From Aquabacterium lacunae (GTDB taxonomy: Bacteria; Pseudomonadota; Gammaproteobacteria; Burkholderiales; Burkholderiaceae_C), in contig NZ_SIXI01000001.1 of the NCBI RefSeq assembly GCF_004310865.1, forward strand, positions 372,001-436,000: a stretch of DNA of 64,000 nucleotides, given 5' to 3'. The position numbers and the translations under genes are program-made. Shown in pieces: positions 19,949 through 28,090 of this stretch (position 1 is the stretch's first letter; every line of letters begins with the position of its first letter). The notes under the pieces were generated by a model, which ran no database searches, was not told where the DNA came from, and saw nothing but the letters and a program-made list of their open reading frames with translations.

Positions 19949-21511
19949 TCAGCGGCGCAGCATGTGCCGGATCTTCAGGCCACTGGCCGTGAGCACACCG
20001 AAGTACACCAACGCCGCGGCCACGAGGCAACCCGCCAGCAAGCCCACCCGCAGCCATGGCTGCGCGCGCAGGCCCAGCCAGTCGAAGTGGGCATTGGCCC
20101 ACCACATGCCAGCGCCCAGCAGGGCCGAAGCCACGATGACGCGCAAGGCAAACAGGGCCCAGCCTGGCTCGGGCGTGTAGCGCCCGGTCGAGATCAGCCC
20201 CCGCAGCAACCAGGCCGCATTGACCAGCGAGGCCAGGCCAATGGACAAGGCCAGGCCCGCCTGCTGGAACAAGGGCACGAACACGACGTTGAGCACCTGC
20301 GTCAGCACCAGCACCGCGATGCCGATGCGCACCGGGGTGCGAATGTCCTGCGCGGCATAAAAGCCCGGCGCCAGGATCTTGATGGCGATCAGGCCCATCA
20401 GGCCCACGCCATAGCCCATCAGGGCCCGCACGGTCTGGGCCACATCGGCATCCTTGAAGGCCCCGTAGTGGTACAGCACCGACACCAGCGGCTCGGCAAA
20501 CAGCAGCAGGGCCAGTGCGCTGGGCAAGGCCAGCAGCACCACCAGGCGCAAGCCCCAGTCGAGCAGGCTGGAGAACTGCTTCACATCGCCACTGGCCTGC
20601 GCCTTCGACAGCTGCGGCAACAGCACCACACCCAGGGCCACTCCCAGCAAGGCCGTGGGGAACTCCATCAGGCGGTCGGCAAAGGTGAGCCACGACACGG
20701 CGCCGGGGCCCAGGTGGGAGGCAATCTGCGTGTTCACCAGCAGCGACAGCTGCGCCACCGACACCCCCAGCAAGGCCGGCGCCATCTGGCGCAGGATGCG
20801 GTGCACGCCCTCATGGGCCCAGGCGGTGCGCAAGGCACCCAGGCTCAGGCCAATGCGGGGCAACACCCCACGACGCCTGAGCGCGGGCACCTGGATGGCC
20901 AGCTGCAGCACGCCACCGGCCATCACGCCCACTGCCACCGCCAGCACCGGGTCCAGCCCGAAGCGTGCGAAAACCGGGGCCAGTCCCACGGTGGCCGAGA
21001 TCACGGCCACATTCAGCAGCACGGGCGTGGCCGCCGGCACGGCAAAGTGCCCCCAGGTGTTGAGGATGCCTGCACTGAGGGCCACCATCGACATGCACCC
21101 GATGTAGGGGAACATCCAGCGCGTCATGGTCACCGCCGCATCGAGCCCGCCGCTTTCTTTCAGACCCGAGGCCATCAGCCACACCAGCACGGGCGCACCC
21201 ACCACCCCCAGCACCGACACCACCAGCAAGGCCCAGAACAGCACGGTGCCCACGGCATCGATCAGGCTGCGGGTGGCTTCGTCGCCCTTCCTGGCGCGCG
21301 TTTCTCCCAGAATGGGCACGAAAGCCTGCGAAAACGCGCCCTCGGCGAACAGGCGGCGCAACAGGTTGGGGATGCGAAAGGCCACCTGGAAGGCATCGGT
21401 GGTGGCACTGGCCCCGAATTGGGAAGCAAACAGTTGCTCACGGACCAGACCGGTGATGCGAGAAGCCAGCGTCAACAGAGAGACGATGGAGGCAGACTTG
21501 AACAGGCTCAT
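19949..21511 (-). CDS. murJ: Lipid II flippase MurJ (MviN)
   Basis: A MOP-superfamily flippase with about 14 helices that moves lipid II to the periplasm. It starts MSLFKSASIVSLLTLASRITGLVREQLFASQFG and has the family motif IPNLLRRLFAEGAFSQAFVPIL. The 520 residues are typical. No ribosome-binding site is seen: only five bases lie between a TATAAT hexamer and the ATG. It is divergent from rpsT. Confidence 0.95.
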   Translation of the reverse strand: MSLFKSASIVSLLTLASRITGLVREQLFASQFGASATTDAFQVAFRIPNLLRRLFAEGAFSQAFVPILGETRARKGDEATRSLIDAVGTVLFWALLVVSVLGVVGAPVLVWLMASGLKESGGLDAAVTMTRWMFPYIGCMSMVALSAGILNTWGHFAVPAATPVLLNVAVISATVGLAPVFARFGLDPVLAVAVGVMAGGVLQLAIQVPALRRRGVLPRIGLSLGALRTAWAHEGVHRILRQMAPALLGVSVAQLSLLVNTQIASHLGPGAVSWLTFADRLMEFPTALLGVALGVVLLPQLSKAQASGDVKQFSSLLDWGLRLVVLLALPSALALLLFAEPLVSVLYHYGAFKDADVAQTVRALMGYGVGLMGLIAIKILAPGFYAAQDIRTPVRIGIAVLVLTQVLNVVFVPLFQQAGLALSIGLASLVNAAWLLRGLISTGRYTPEPGWALFALRVIVASALLGAGMWWANAHFDWLGLRAQPWLRVGLLAGCLVAAALVYFGVLTASGLKIRHMLRR

Positions 21512-21516
21512 GGCGC

Positions 21517-21522
21517 ATTATA
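21517..21522 (-). promoter_or_regulatory. -10 element of murJ, suggesting a leaderless mRNA
   Basis: A perfect TATAAT on the minus strand is followed by GCGCC and then the murJ ATG. Transcription would start at or within a base or two of the start codon. The -35 match is poor (GTCAAA at 18 bp spacing, overlapping the rpsT -35). Confidence 0.5.
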
Positions 21523-21541
21523 GAAAGCACACCCGAGGCTT

Positions 21542-21570
21542 TTGACTGAGGGCCTGGCTGGCGTTATACT
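21542..21570 (+). promoter_or_regulatory. Sigma-70 promoter of rpsT
   Basis: TTGACT (21542-21547) and TATACT (21565-21570) are separated by exactly 17 bp. Transcription would start near 21577, giving a leader of about 93 bases before the rpsT ATG. Confidence 0.8.
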
Positions 21571-21669
21571 CTGCGGTTTTCCAACCAACTCGGCCTTGTC
21601 GGGTGAGAATTGGAGGCCGTTCGGCAGGTGCCGGGCAGTGCCCCAGTCATTCCCAAGGCCCCACGCAAA

Positions 21670-21963
21670 ATGGCATCTGCATCCAAAGCCAAGAAGACCG
21701 TCCGCATCGCCTCGGGTCGCAAGCGCGCCCGTCAGGACGTCAAGATCAACGCCGCCAACGCTGCCCTGCGTTCGAAGTTCCGCACCGCCGTCAAGAGCGT
21801 GCTGAAGGCTGTCAAGGCTGGCGACAAGGCCCAAGCCGCTGAAGCTTTCAAGTCGGCACAATCGGTGATCGACTCGATCGCCGACAAGGGCATCTTCCAC
21901 AAGAACAAGGCCGCTCGCCACAAGAGCCGCCTGTCGGCCAAGATCAAGGCCCTGGCCGCCTGA
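21670..21963 (+). CDS. rpsT: 30S ribosomal protein S20
   Basis: A 97-residue, Lys/Arg/Ala-rich primary 16S rRNA-binding protein. It starts [23 protein letters not shown], contains [14 protein letters not shown], and ends [24 protein letters not shown], all S20 hallmarks. It stands alone with its own promoter and terminator. The leader of about 93 bases could carry the autogenous control known for S20 in other bacteria, but no element was identified. Confidence 0.97.
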   Translation: MASASKAKKTVRIASGRKRARQDVKINAANAALRSKFRTAVKSVLKAVKAGDKAQAAEAFKSAQSVIDSIADKGIFHKNKAARHKSRLSAKIKALAA

Positions 21964-22001
21964 GATCGGTGCCTGGCGCCCCACGCGGGTGCCGCCCCAT
22001 G

Positions 22002-22028
22002 AAAAAACCCGCCGCTGGCGGGTTTTTT
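22002..22028. terminator. Bidirectional rho-independent terminator (rpsT / DUF3579 gene)
   Basis: AAAAAACCCGCC, loop GCT, GGCGGGTTTTTT: a perfect stem with six T on both strands. It terminates rpsT on plus and the DUF3579 gene on minus. Confidence 0.93.
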
Positions 22029-22071
22029 GTGCCTGGGTCAGGCCAGGAACGCCCCGAAAGGCAGCAAGCGC

Positions 22072-22584
22072 TCAGAGATCGGGCAGCAGGCAGGCGTCGA
22101 CCACCTGCAGGTCGTTGTCGCGCGCAAAGTTCATGACGAAATCCCAGGCCATGGGTTCGAGCTTGCGCAGGGCCTCGTTGACCACCACACACTTGACCTC
22201 GCCGAGGGTGGTGGGCACGCAGTAGGGGGAGTAGCCAATGTGGTCGGCGATGCCGCCACGGCCGCCGCCCGGACGGAAGCAGGACATGGCACCTGCGAGG
22301 CGTTCGGCCCAGTCACTGGGGCGGAAGGTCTGCCCCTTGGACGTGACCCCCTGGATGAAGACTTCCCGGGGTTTGGCCATGGCAATGGCCGCGGCAGAAC
22401 CTGCCGGTGCAGTGGTGGACACGCTGTTCGTTCCCACGGTCTGTGCAATGGATCCATTGCCAGGTTGACGATGCTCAGGGGCCGATTGTGTCGGACCCCC
22501 GCGGAGGATGCTCGGCGAAACCGGCGAAGGGTGTTCCGCCAATGCCGCCGCGTCTGAGGAGACAGGGTCTGTGACTGTTTCCAT
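22072..22584 (-). CDS. DUF3579 domain protein
   Basis: A protein of about 170 residues and unknown function. The C-terminal 95 residues form the DUF3579 domain found mainly in betaproteobacteria. It includes EVFIQGVTSKGQTFRPSDWAERL, YSPYCVPTTLGEVKCVVVN and LRKLEPMAWDFVMNFARDNDLQ. The N-terminal 75 residues are Ser/Pro/Thr/Ala-rich and look disordered. The ATG at 22584 is preferred because GGAGGG lies 7 bases upstream; another in-frame ATG is five codons earlier. Confidence 0.8.
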   Translation of the reverse strand: METVTDPVSSDAAALAEHPSPVSPSILRGGPTQSAPEHRQPGNGSIAQTVGTNSVSTTAPAGSAAAIAMAKPREVFIQGVTSKGQTFRPSDWAERLAGAMSCFRPGGGRGGIADHIGYSPYCVPTTLGEVKCVVVNEALRKLEPMAWDFVMNFARDNDLQVVDACLLPDL

Positions 22585-22758
22585 CAGGAATCCCTCCATT
22601 GTCCAACGTCAAGACGCTGGACGCAAATTCGGTGCCAGAACCCTTGCACCCAGGTCGGACACGGTGGTGAAAACCCTTGTGGCTTGCCACCGTCCTTTCT
22701 CGGTCATCTTCAGCGTATCGGCCGGGGACGCTCCGTCTTGAGGCTGTCACGGCCACGG

Positions 22759-22788
22759 GTGACAGTGCCCCCGTGCATTCCTTACAAT
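22759..22788 (+). promoter_or_regulatory. Probable sigma-70 promoter of argD-argF
   Basis: GTGACA (22759-22764) and TACAAT (22783-22788) with an 18-bp spacer. The predicted start near 22795 falls on the first base of a terminator-like hairpin. Confidence 0.5.
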
Positions 22789-22794
22789 GCATGC

Positions 22795-22835
22795 AAGGCG
22801 CAGCCTCATGCACTGCATGCACTGCGCCTTTTTCA
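22795..22835 (+). promoter_or_regulatory. Terminator-like hairpin in the argD leader
   Basis: AAGGCGCAG (22795-22803) pairs perfectly with CTGCGCCTT (22822-22830), and the T-run continues to 22833. The loop contains a repeated ATGCACTGCATGCACTG segment that can form its own small palindrome (TGCATGCA). It sits between the likely promoter and the argD start, so it could attenuate or stabilise the transcript. It could also be the terminator of an undetected upstream transcript. Confidence 0.5.
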
Positions 22836-22873
22836 TTGTTTCAACCGCTGTTGACACCCCAGGAAAGGTTTCC

Positions 22874-24070
22874 ATGACCGCCGCCGCGCCCATGCCCCAC
22901 GTGATGCCCACCTACGGCCGCCTGCCCGTTGCCCTGTCGCACGGCGAAGGCGCCCGCGTCTGGGACACCGAGGGCCGACGTTACCTGGACGCGCTGTCGG
23001 GCATTGCGGTGAACACCCTGGGGCATGCCCACCCCAAGCTGGTGCCTGCCCTGCAGGACCAGGTGGCCAAGATGATCCACTGCTGCAACTACTACCAGGT
23101 GCCGCTGCAGGAACAACTGGCCGCCATGCTGGTCGAGCGCTCGGGCCTGACCAATGTGTTCTTCTGCAATTCGGGCCTGGAAGCCAACGAGGCCGCCCTG
23201 AAGATCGCGCGCAAGTACGGCCATGACAAGGGCATCGACCGCGCCGAGGTGGTGGTGTTCGAAAAGGCCTTCCATGGCCGCTCGATCGCCACGCTGTCGG
23301 CCACCGGCAACCCCAAGGTGCACGCCGGCTTTGCCCCGCTGGTCGAGGGCTTCGTGCGCGTGCCCTTGAACGACATTGCGGCCATGGAAGAAGTGGCCCG
23401 CACCCGCCCGAACGTGACCGCCGTGTTCCTGGAGGTGATCCAGGGTGAAGGCGGCATCAACCCGGCCCGCGCCGAGTACCTGCAGGCTGTGCGCGCCCTG
23501 TGCGACAAGCAAGGCTGGCTGCTGATGCTCGATGAAGTGCAATGCGGCATCGGCCGCACCGGCAAGTGGTTCGCCCACCAGTGGGCCGGCATCCAGCCCG
23601 ACGTGATGCCCCTGGCCAAGGGCCTGGGCTCGGGCGTGCCCATCGGCGCCGTGGTGTGCGGCCCCAAGGCCGCGAACGTGCTGCAACCCGGCAACCACGG
23701 CACCACCTTCGGCGGCAACCCGCTGGCCATGCGTGCCGGTGTGGAAACGCTGCGCATCATGGAGGAAGACGGCCTGATGGCCAATGCCGCCAAGGTGGGC
23801 GCACACCTGATGGCCGCACTGCGCCGCGAGCTGGGCGAGCTGCCCGGCGTGAAGGACATCCGCGGTCAGGGCCTGATGATCGGCATCGAGCTGGACCGCC
23901 CCTGCGGCGTGATCCTGAGCCGGGCACTGGAAGCCGGCCTGCTGCTGTCGGTCACGGCCGACACCGTGGTGCGCCTGCTGCCGCCCCTGATCTTCACCGA
24001 GGCCGAGGCCGACGAGTGCGTGGCCCTGCTGGCCCCGATCATTCGCCAATTCCTGGCCGAACAAGCCTGA
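22874..24070 (+). CDS. argD: Acetylornithine aminotransferase
   Basis: A class III PLP aminotransferase that makes N-acetylornithine in arginine synthesis. It has NCGLEANEAALK-type substrate binding (here CNSGLEANEAALKIARKYG). The region FHGRSIATLSATG and VQCGIGRTGKWFAHQ follow, then the cofactor lysine in PLAKGLGSGVPIGA. The C-terminal GLLLSVTADTVVRLLPPLIF is typical of ArgD. The ATG at 22874 gives 398 residues and has AGGAAAGG upstream. It is followed by argF 50 bp later. Confidence 0.93.
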   Translation: MTAAAPMPHVMPTYGRLPVALSHGEGARVWDTEGRRYLDALSGIAVNTLGHAHPKLVPALQDQVAKMIHCCNYYQVPLQEQLAAMLVERSGLTNVFFCNSGLEANEAALKIARKYGHDKGIDRAEVVVFEKAFHGRSIATLSATGNPKVHAGFAPLVEGFVRVPLNDIAAMEEVARTRPNVTAVFLEVIQGEGGINPARAEYLQAVRALCDKQGWLLMLDEVQCGIGRTGKWFAHQWAGIQPDVMPLAKGLGSGVPIGAVVCGPKAANVLQPGNHGTTFGGNPLAMRAGVETLRIMEEDGLMANAAKVGAHLMAALRRELGELPGVKDIRGQGLMIGIELDRPCGVILSRALEAGLLLSVTADTVVRLLPPLIFTEAEADECVALLAPIIRQFLAEQA

Positions 24071-24120
24071 CCCTGAACGCAGGCCGCCCACCGGTGGCCT
24101 GCCCTACCCCGAGCCCCACC

Positions 24121-25053
24121 ATGAAGCCCGGCAACAGCCTCATCAAGCATTACCTGCAGTTCAAGGACCTGCGGGCCCCTGAGTACGCCTACCTGTTCGA
24201 ACGCGCGGCCATCATCAAGCAACGCTTCAAGAACTACGAGAAGTACCAGCCGCTGGCCGACCGCACACTGGCCATGATCTTCGAGAAGGCCTCCACCCGC
24301 ACGCGCGTGAGCTTTGAAGCCGGCATGTACCAGATGGGCGGCTCGGTGGTGCACCTGACCACCGACGGCAGCCAGCTGGGCCGCAGCGAGCCCATCGAGG
24401 ACAGCGCCAAGGTGATCTCGCGCATGGTCGACCTGGTCATGATCCGCACCTACGAACAGGCCAAGATCGCCAAGTTCGCGGCCAATTCGCGCGTGCCCGT
24501 CATCAACGGGCTGACCAACGAATACCACCCCTGCCAGATCCTGGCCGACATCTTCACCTACATCGAGCACCGCGGTTCGATCGAAGGCAAGGTGGTGGCC
24601 TGGGTGGGCGATGGCAACAACATGGCCAACACCTGGCTGCAGGCGGCCGAGCTGCTGGGCTTCACCGTGCACGTGAGCACGCCCAGCGGCTACGAGATCG
24701 ACCCGCAGGTGGCCGGCATCTCGAGCAAGGATTGCTACAAGGTCTTCAAAGACCCGATGGACGCCTGCCGTGGCGCCAACCTGGTGACCACCGACGTGTG
24801 GACCTCGATGGGCTATGAAGCCGAGAACGAGGCCCGCAAGAAGGCGTTTGCCGACTGGTGTGTCGATGCCGACATGATGGCCGTGGCCAAGCCCGATGCC
24901 CTGTTCATGCACTGCCTGCCTGCGCACCGCGGTGAAGAGGTCGAGGCCGAGGTGATCGACGGGCCTCAGTCGGTGGTGTGGGACGAGGCCGAGAACCGCA
25001 TGCACGTGCAGAAGGCCCTGATGGAATACCTGCTGATCGGGCGGGTGGGCTGA
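24121..25053 (+). CDS. argF: Ornithine carbamoyltransferase
   Basis: It makes citrulline from ornithine and carbamoyl phosphate. The carbamoyl-phosphate loop is EKASTRTRVSFE. HPCQ lies at about residues 137-140, VGDGNNMANTW contacts ornithine, and HCLPAHRGEEV is the C-terminal signature. At 310 residues it is the normal size. It forms an operon with argD and ends at a strong hairpin. Confidence 0.96.
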   Translation: MKPGNSLIKHYLQFKDLRAPEYAYLFERAAIIKQRFKNYEKYQPLADRTLAMIFEKASTRTRVSFEAGMYQMGGSVVHLTTDGSQLGRSEPIEDSAKVISRMVDLVMIRTYEQAKIAKFAANSRVPVINGLTNEYHPCQILADIFTYIEHRGSIEGKVVAWVGDGNNMANTWLQAAELLGFTVHVSTPSGYEIDPQVAGISSKDCYKVFKDPMDACRGANLVTTDVWTSMGYEAENEARKKAFADWCVDADMMAVAKPDALFMHCLPAHRGEEVEAEVIDGPQSVVWDEAENRMHVQKALMEYLLIGRVG

Positions 25054-25082
25054 CCCGCCGGGCACCGTACCATCCACCACAA

Positions 25083-25118
25083 CATGAAAGAGGGGCCCCG
25101 AGGGGCCCCTCTTTCATG
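25083..25118. terminator. Bidirectional terminator between argF and mcp
   Basis: A perfect 17-bp stem (25083-25099 with 25102-25118) with a 2-base loop and a core of GGGGCCCC. Only three T follow within the stem end on each strand, so termination relies on the long stem. Confidence 0.65.
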
Positions 25119-25139
25119 TGCACACGGCATCCGATGCGA

Positions 25140-26564
25140 TCACCGCATGGCCAGATCGGGCAAGCGGAACTGCGACACCGCGTGGTGCAGTTCGTCGCTC
25201 ATCTGCTGCAGTCCGTGGGCCACGGCCGAGGTCTGCTCCACCAGCGCCGCGTTCTGCTGTGTGGTGGCGTCCAGGCGGTTGATGGCCTGATTGATCTGGC
25301 CGATGCCGTCGTTCTGTTCGCTGCTGGAGGTGGAGATGTGGCTGATCAGATCGGTCACCTGACGCACCTGTTGCACCACCTGCCCGATGGTTTCGCCCGT
25401 GCTGCCCACCAGCTGGCTGCCGGTGTCGACCTGCTCGACGCTGTCGGTGATGAGCTGCTTGATCTCGCGGGCGGCCTCGGCGCTGCGCTGGGCCAGGGTG
25501 CGCACCTCACCGGCCACCACGGCAAAGCCGCGGCCCTGTTCGCCGGCCCGGGCCGCTTCGACCGCGGCATTGAGGGCCAGGATGTTGGTCTGGAACGCAA
25601 TGCCGTCGATCACGCCGATGATGTCGGTGATCTTGCGGCTGGAATTCTGGATGCCGGACATGGTGTCGACCACCCGGTTGACCGCATCACCGCCCTCGGT
25701 GGCCACCTCGGACGCCTTCAGGGCCACGCCATTGGCCTGACGGGCACTTTCGGCGCTCGACTTGATGGTGCCGGCAATTTCCTCGACCGCGGCCGCGGTT
25801 TCCTGGATGCTGGACGCCGCCTGTTCGGTGCGCATCTGCAGGTCGCTGTTGCCCTGCTGGATGGTCGATGAGGCCTGGCGAATGGCCTCGGCGGCACGGT
25901 GCACTTCCTGCATGGCCTCGGTGATGTGGGCCAGGGCATCCTGCAGGCGCTGGCCTGCTTTGCTTTCGGCCTGCATGCGAGCCGCCTGCAGGTCCACTCG
26001 ACCGTCGTCAGACATCATGCGCTCGACAGCCAGGGTGATTTCTTCACCCGCCTGGAAATCACGCTGCGCGCGCAATGCCAGGAAGATCAGCACCGCGGCT
26101 TCGGCCACCACGTACACCGCATGCTCGACCACCTTCATGAGGCCAGGCTCGGTGAAGCAGATGGGCCCCCACCCCCAGGCCTGCATGTAGTTGAAGCTGA
26201 GGTGGTGCACCGCAATGGCTGCAGCCCCCACCACCACAGGCACCACCTTGCGGTACACCACCAGACAGGCCATGAAGGCGAACACCGCAAAGTGGGCCTC
26301 GTTGTGCCCGCGTGCGGCATGGATCAGCAGACCCACCGTGGCCATGCCCAGAACGGGCATGGCCCACTGGCTCAAGGCGCGACCACCGCCCGCCAGGGCC
26401 GCCGCGGTGGACAGCCCCACCAGCACGATGGCCAGGGTGATGACCAGCCCCACACTGCCGTAGACGCCGGCATAGGCCACAGCCCCCAGTGCGGTCAGGC
26501 CGATGGCACTCAGCACCACCTGATCGGCCGGTGCGATGCGTGATGTGTGTTCAGAATGACTCAT
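25140..26564 (-). CDS. Methyl-accepting chemotaxis protein with an integral-membrane sensor
   Basis: A 474-residue chemoreceptor. The N-terminal 165 residues form about six membrane helices with short loops ([15 protein letters not shown] between helices) and no periplasmic ligand domain. The cytoplasmic part runs from about 200. Its hairpin tip is [44 protein letters not shown]. There is no HAMP domain that can be recognised and no CheR-binding pentapeptide at the C-terminus. The ligand is unknown; a membrane-embedded sensor fits energy, redox or a hydrophobic signal. A sigma-28-like promoter lies upstream. Confidence 0.9.
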   Translation of the reverse strand: MSHSEHTSRIAPADQVVLSAIGLTALGAVAYAGVYGSVGLVITLAIVLVGLSTAAALAGGGRALSQWAMPVLGMATVGLLIHAARGHNEAHFAVFAFMACLVVYRKVVPVVVGAAAIAVHHLSFNYMQAWGWGPICFTEPGLMKVVEHAVYVVAEAAVLIFLALRAQRDFQAGEEITLAVERMMSDDGRVDLQAARMQAESKAGQRLQDALAHITEAMQEVHRAAEAIRQASSTIQQGNSDLQMRTEQAASSIQETAAAVEEIAGTIKSSAESARQANGVALKASEVATEGGDAVNRVVDTMSGIQNSSRKITDIIGVIDGIAFQTNILALNAAVEAARAGEQGRGFAVVAGEVRTLAQRSAEAAREIKQLITDSVEQVDTGSQLVGSTGETIGQVVQQVRQVTDLISHISTSSSEQNDGIGQINQAINRLDATTQQNAALVEQTSAVAHGLQQMSDELHHAVSQFRLPDLAMR

Positions 26565-26600
26565 TTTCGTACAGCTCGTGTCCAGTCGATGTCACCTTGG

Positions 26601-26627
26601 GTTTCGGATAATCCCCTGTGAACTTGA
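26601..26627 (-). promoter_or_regulatory. Sigma-28 (FliA) type promoter of the membrane chemoreceptor gene
   Basis: On the minus strand TCAAGTTC (26620-26627) and TCCGAAAC (26601-26608) are separated by exactly 11 bp. This compares with the FliA consensus TAAAGTTT-N11-GCCGATAA (6 of 8 and 5 of 8 matches). Transcription would start about 30 bases before the mcp ATG. Confidence 0.5.
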
Positions 26628-26633
26628 GGGCTT

Positions 26634-26649
26634 ATACCCCTTGGGGTAT
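26634..26649. repeat. Inverted repeat upstream of the mcp promoter
   Basis: ATACCCC, TT, GGGGTAT: a 7-bp perfect inverted repeat between the two receptor genes. It could be an operator or part of a weak terminator for the soluble receptor gene. Confidence 0.4.
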
Positions 26650-26661
26650 GCCGAAACGCGT

Positions 26662-28017
26662 TCAAAACCGGTAGGCCAGCCGCAACCCACCCCAGTGGCG
26701 CCCTCGCACCACGATGGGCGCTGAGGCCTCCTTGAGCATGACGAACTGGCCACCGCCCATGTCGCGGCGGTAGGTCTGCAGCAGGAAGGGCCGGGTGTTG
26801 CGGGCCGAGGCCAGCCCCGTGCGGTCGTTGAAGATGCGTCGCCACCGGGCATTGGCCGTGTTCCAGACCACATCGCCCGCGCGCTGGGTCTGGCAGTACT
26901 TGCGGTTGTGGGTGGGGATGTAGCCGTTGCGGTCGGCGCCGATGCAGAAGACCACGTTGGGCAAGGCGTCGAGCGCCGGCTCCTGGATGGCCGGGAAACG
27001 TGCATCGGTGACCGGGTTGAATCGGGTCAGGTGCTGCAAGGGGTTGCTGCCCTGCACGGGTCGGTAGTCATCATCGAAGAGTTGGGCCTCGCTGAGCTGG
27101 CCACTGGCCAGTGCGTCTTCCAGGGTCTGGGCCAGTTGGCCAGCCACCCGCTGGGCCATCTCGATGTAGGGCGTGTCGGCGGTCTGCACGCCGCAAGACG
27201 CAATGACCTCCATGAGGCGCTCGGACACACCCAGCACGGTCTCGCTGCGGCGCACCGCCTGCGACAGCGCCTGGCGTGAGGCCTGCACCTCCTGGGCCAT
27301 GCGCTGGCCCTGGTGCTGCAACTCGCCACTGACCTCGATGCTCTGCGCTGCCGATTCGCTGATGCGCGCCACGCCTTCTTCCACATGGCGCAAGGCGGCC
27401 TGGAAGCCTTGGGTGTGGCCCTCTTCCGGGGTGCGGCGGATGTCCCGCTCGAGGGCCTGCACGCGGCCATCCAGTGCAGACACGGTGCTCATGATGGCCT
27501 TGGACGTGGTCTCGACCTGGGTGGAGAGGTCGCGCACGGCGTCGGCCACCACCGAAAAGCCGCGGCCGGCTTCACCGGCGCGCTTGGCCTCGACCGAGGC
27601 ATTGAAGGCCACCAGCCGGGTCTGCAGGGCAATCTGAGTGATTTCTCGGGCGGCCTCCGCCACCTCCTTGAGCGAGGCCACCAGGGCCGACACTTCATGG
27701 CCCACCTGATCGACGGCCGCGCGGGCCTGGCCCACGGCCTGCAGGCTGTCGTCGGTGCGGCTTCGGATGGCGGACTGCGCCTCGGAAATGCGGTCGAGCT
27801 GCCCCACCAGTTGCGACAGTGCCCCTGCCTGGCGCTCGGCCACAGCGGCGCTGTCTTCCAGCGTGCCACGCAATTGCGCGGCCTCCAGCCCCAGCCCGGA
27901 CGTGTCCTGCTGCAGCTGGCGAGCCAGGCTCAGTGCATCGGGCCGGTCATCCACCGGCTCGCGCTGCACGGACGCGACCACCTCAGCCTGTGGTCGCGAA
28001 CGGAACGGCAACAGCAT
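26662..28017 (-). CDS. Soluble methyl-accepting chemotaxis protein with a C-terminal Cache-like sensor
   Basis: A 451-residue receptor with no membrane helix. The signalling domain comes first: a coiled coil, then a hairpin-tip region TRLVAFNASVEAKRAGEAGRGFSVVADAVRDLS at about 135-170. The sensor is at the C-terminus (about 280-451). It has NPLQHLTRFNPVTDARFPAIQEPALDALPNVVFCIGADRNGYIPTHN and ends FVMLKEASAPIVVRGRHWGGLRLAYRF, a cytoplasmic Cache/PAS-like fold by motif. The hairpin tip is degenerate compared with the neighbouring receptor. It lies 73 bp downstream of fliA on the same strand. Confidence 0.82.
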   Translation of the reverse strand: MLLPFRSRPQAEVVASVQREPVDDRPDALSLARQLQQDTSGLGLEAAQLRGTLEDSAAVAERQAGALSQLVGQLDRISEAQSAIRSRTDDSLQAVGQARAAVDQVGHEVSALVASLKEVAEAAREITQIALQTRLVAFNASVEAKRAGEAGRGFSVVADAVRDLSTQVETTSKAIMSTVSALDGRVQALERDIRRTPEEGHTQGFQAALRHVEEGVARISESAAQSIEVSGELQHQGQRMAQEVQASRQALSQAVRRSETVLGVSERLMEVIASCGVQTADTPYIEMAQRVAGQLAQTLEDALASGQLSEAQLFDDDYRPVQGSNPLQHLTRFNPVTDARFPAIQEPALDALPNVVFCIGADRNGYIPTHNRKYCQTQRAGDVVWNTANARWRRIFNDRTGLASARNTRPFLLQTYRRDMGGGQFVMLKEASAPIVVRGRHWGGLRLAYRF

Positions 28018-28090
28018 GGCTGTTCCCCTTGAAGTGGCCGCAAGCCCGCGATGCCTGCGGCGGCCTTCGCCCGTTCGAATGGCAAGGACA

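Noticed and set aside
19895..21523. A 542-codon His/Gln-rich plus-strand frame.
   Set aside because: It is antisense to murJ and starts inside the radA-murJ gap with no ribosome-binding site or domain.
22598..22626. A TTGCGT-17-GACAAT pair upstream of the DUF3579 gene.
   Set aside because: Its predicted start would fall inside or past the GGAGGG ribosome-binding site of the preferred ATG, so the two signals conflict.
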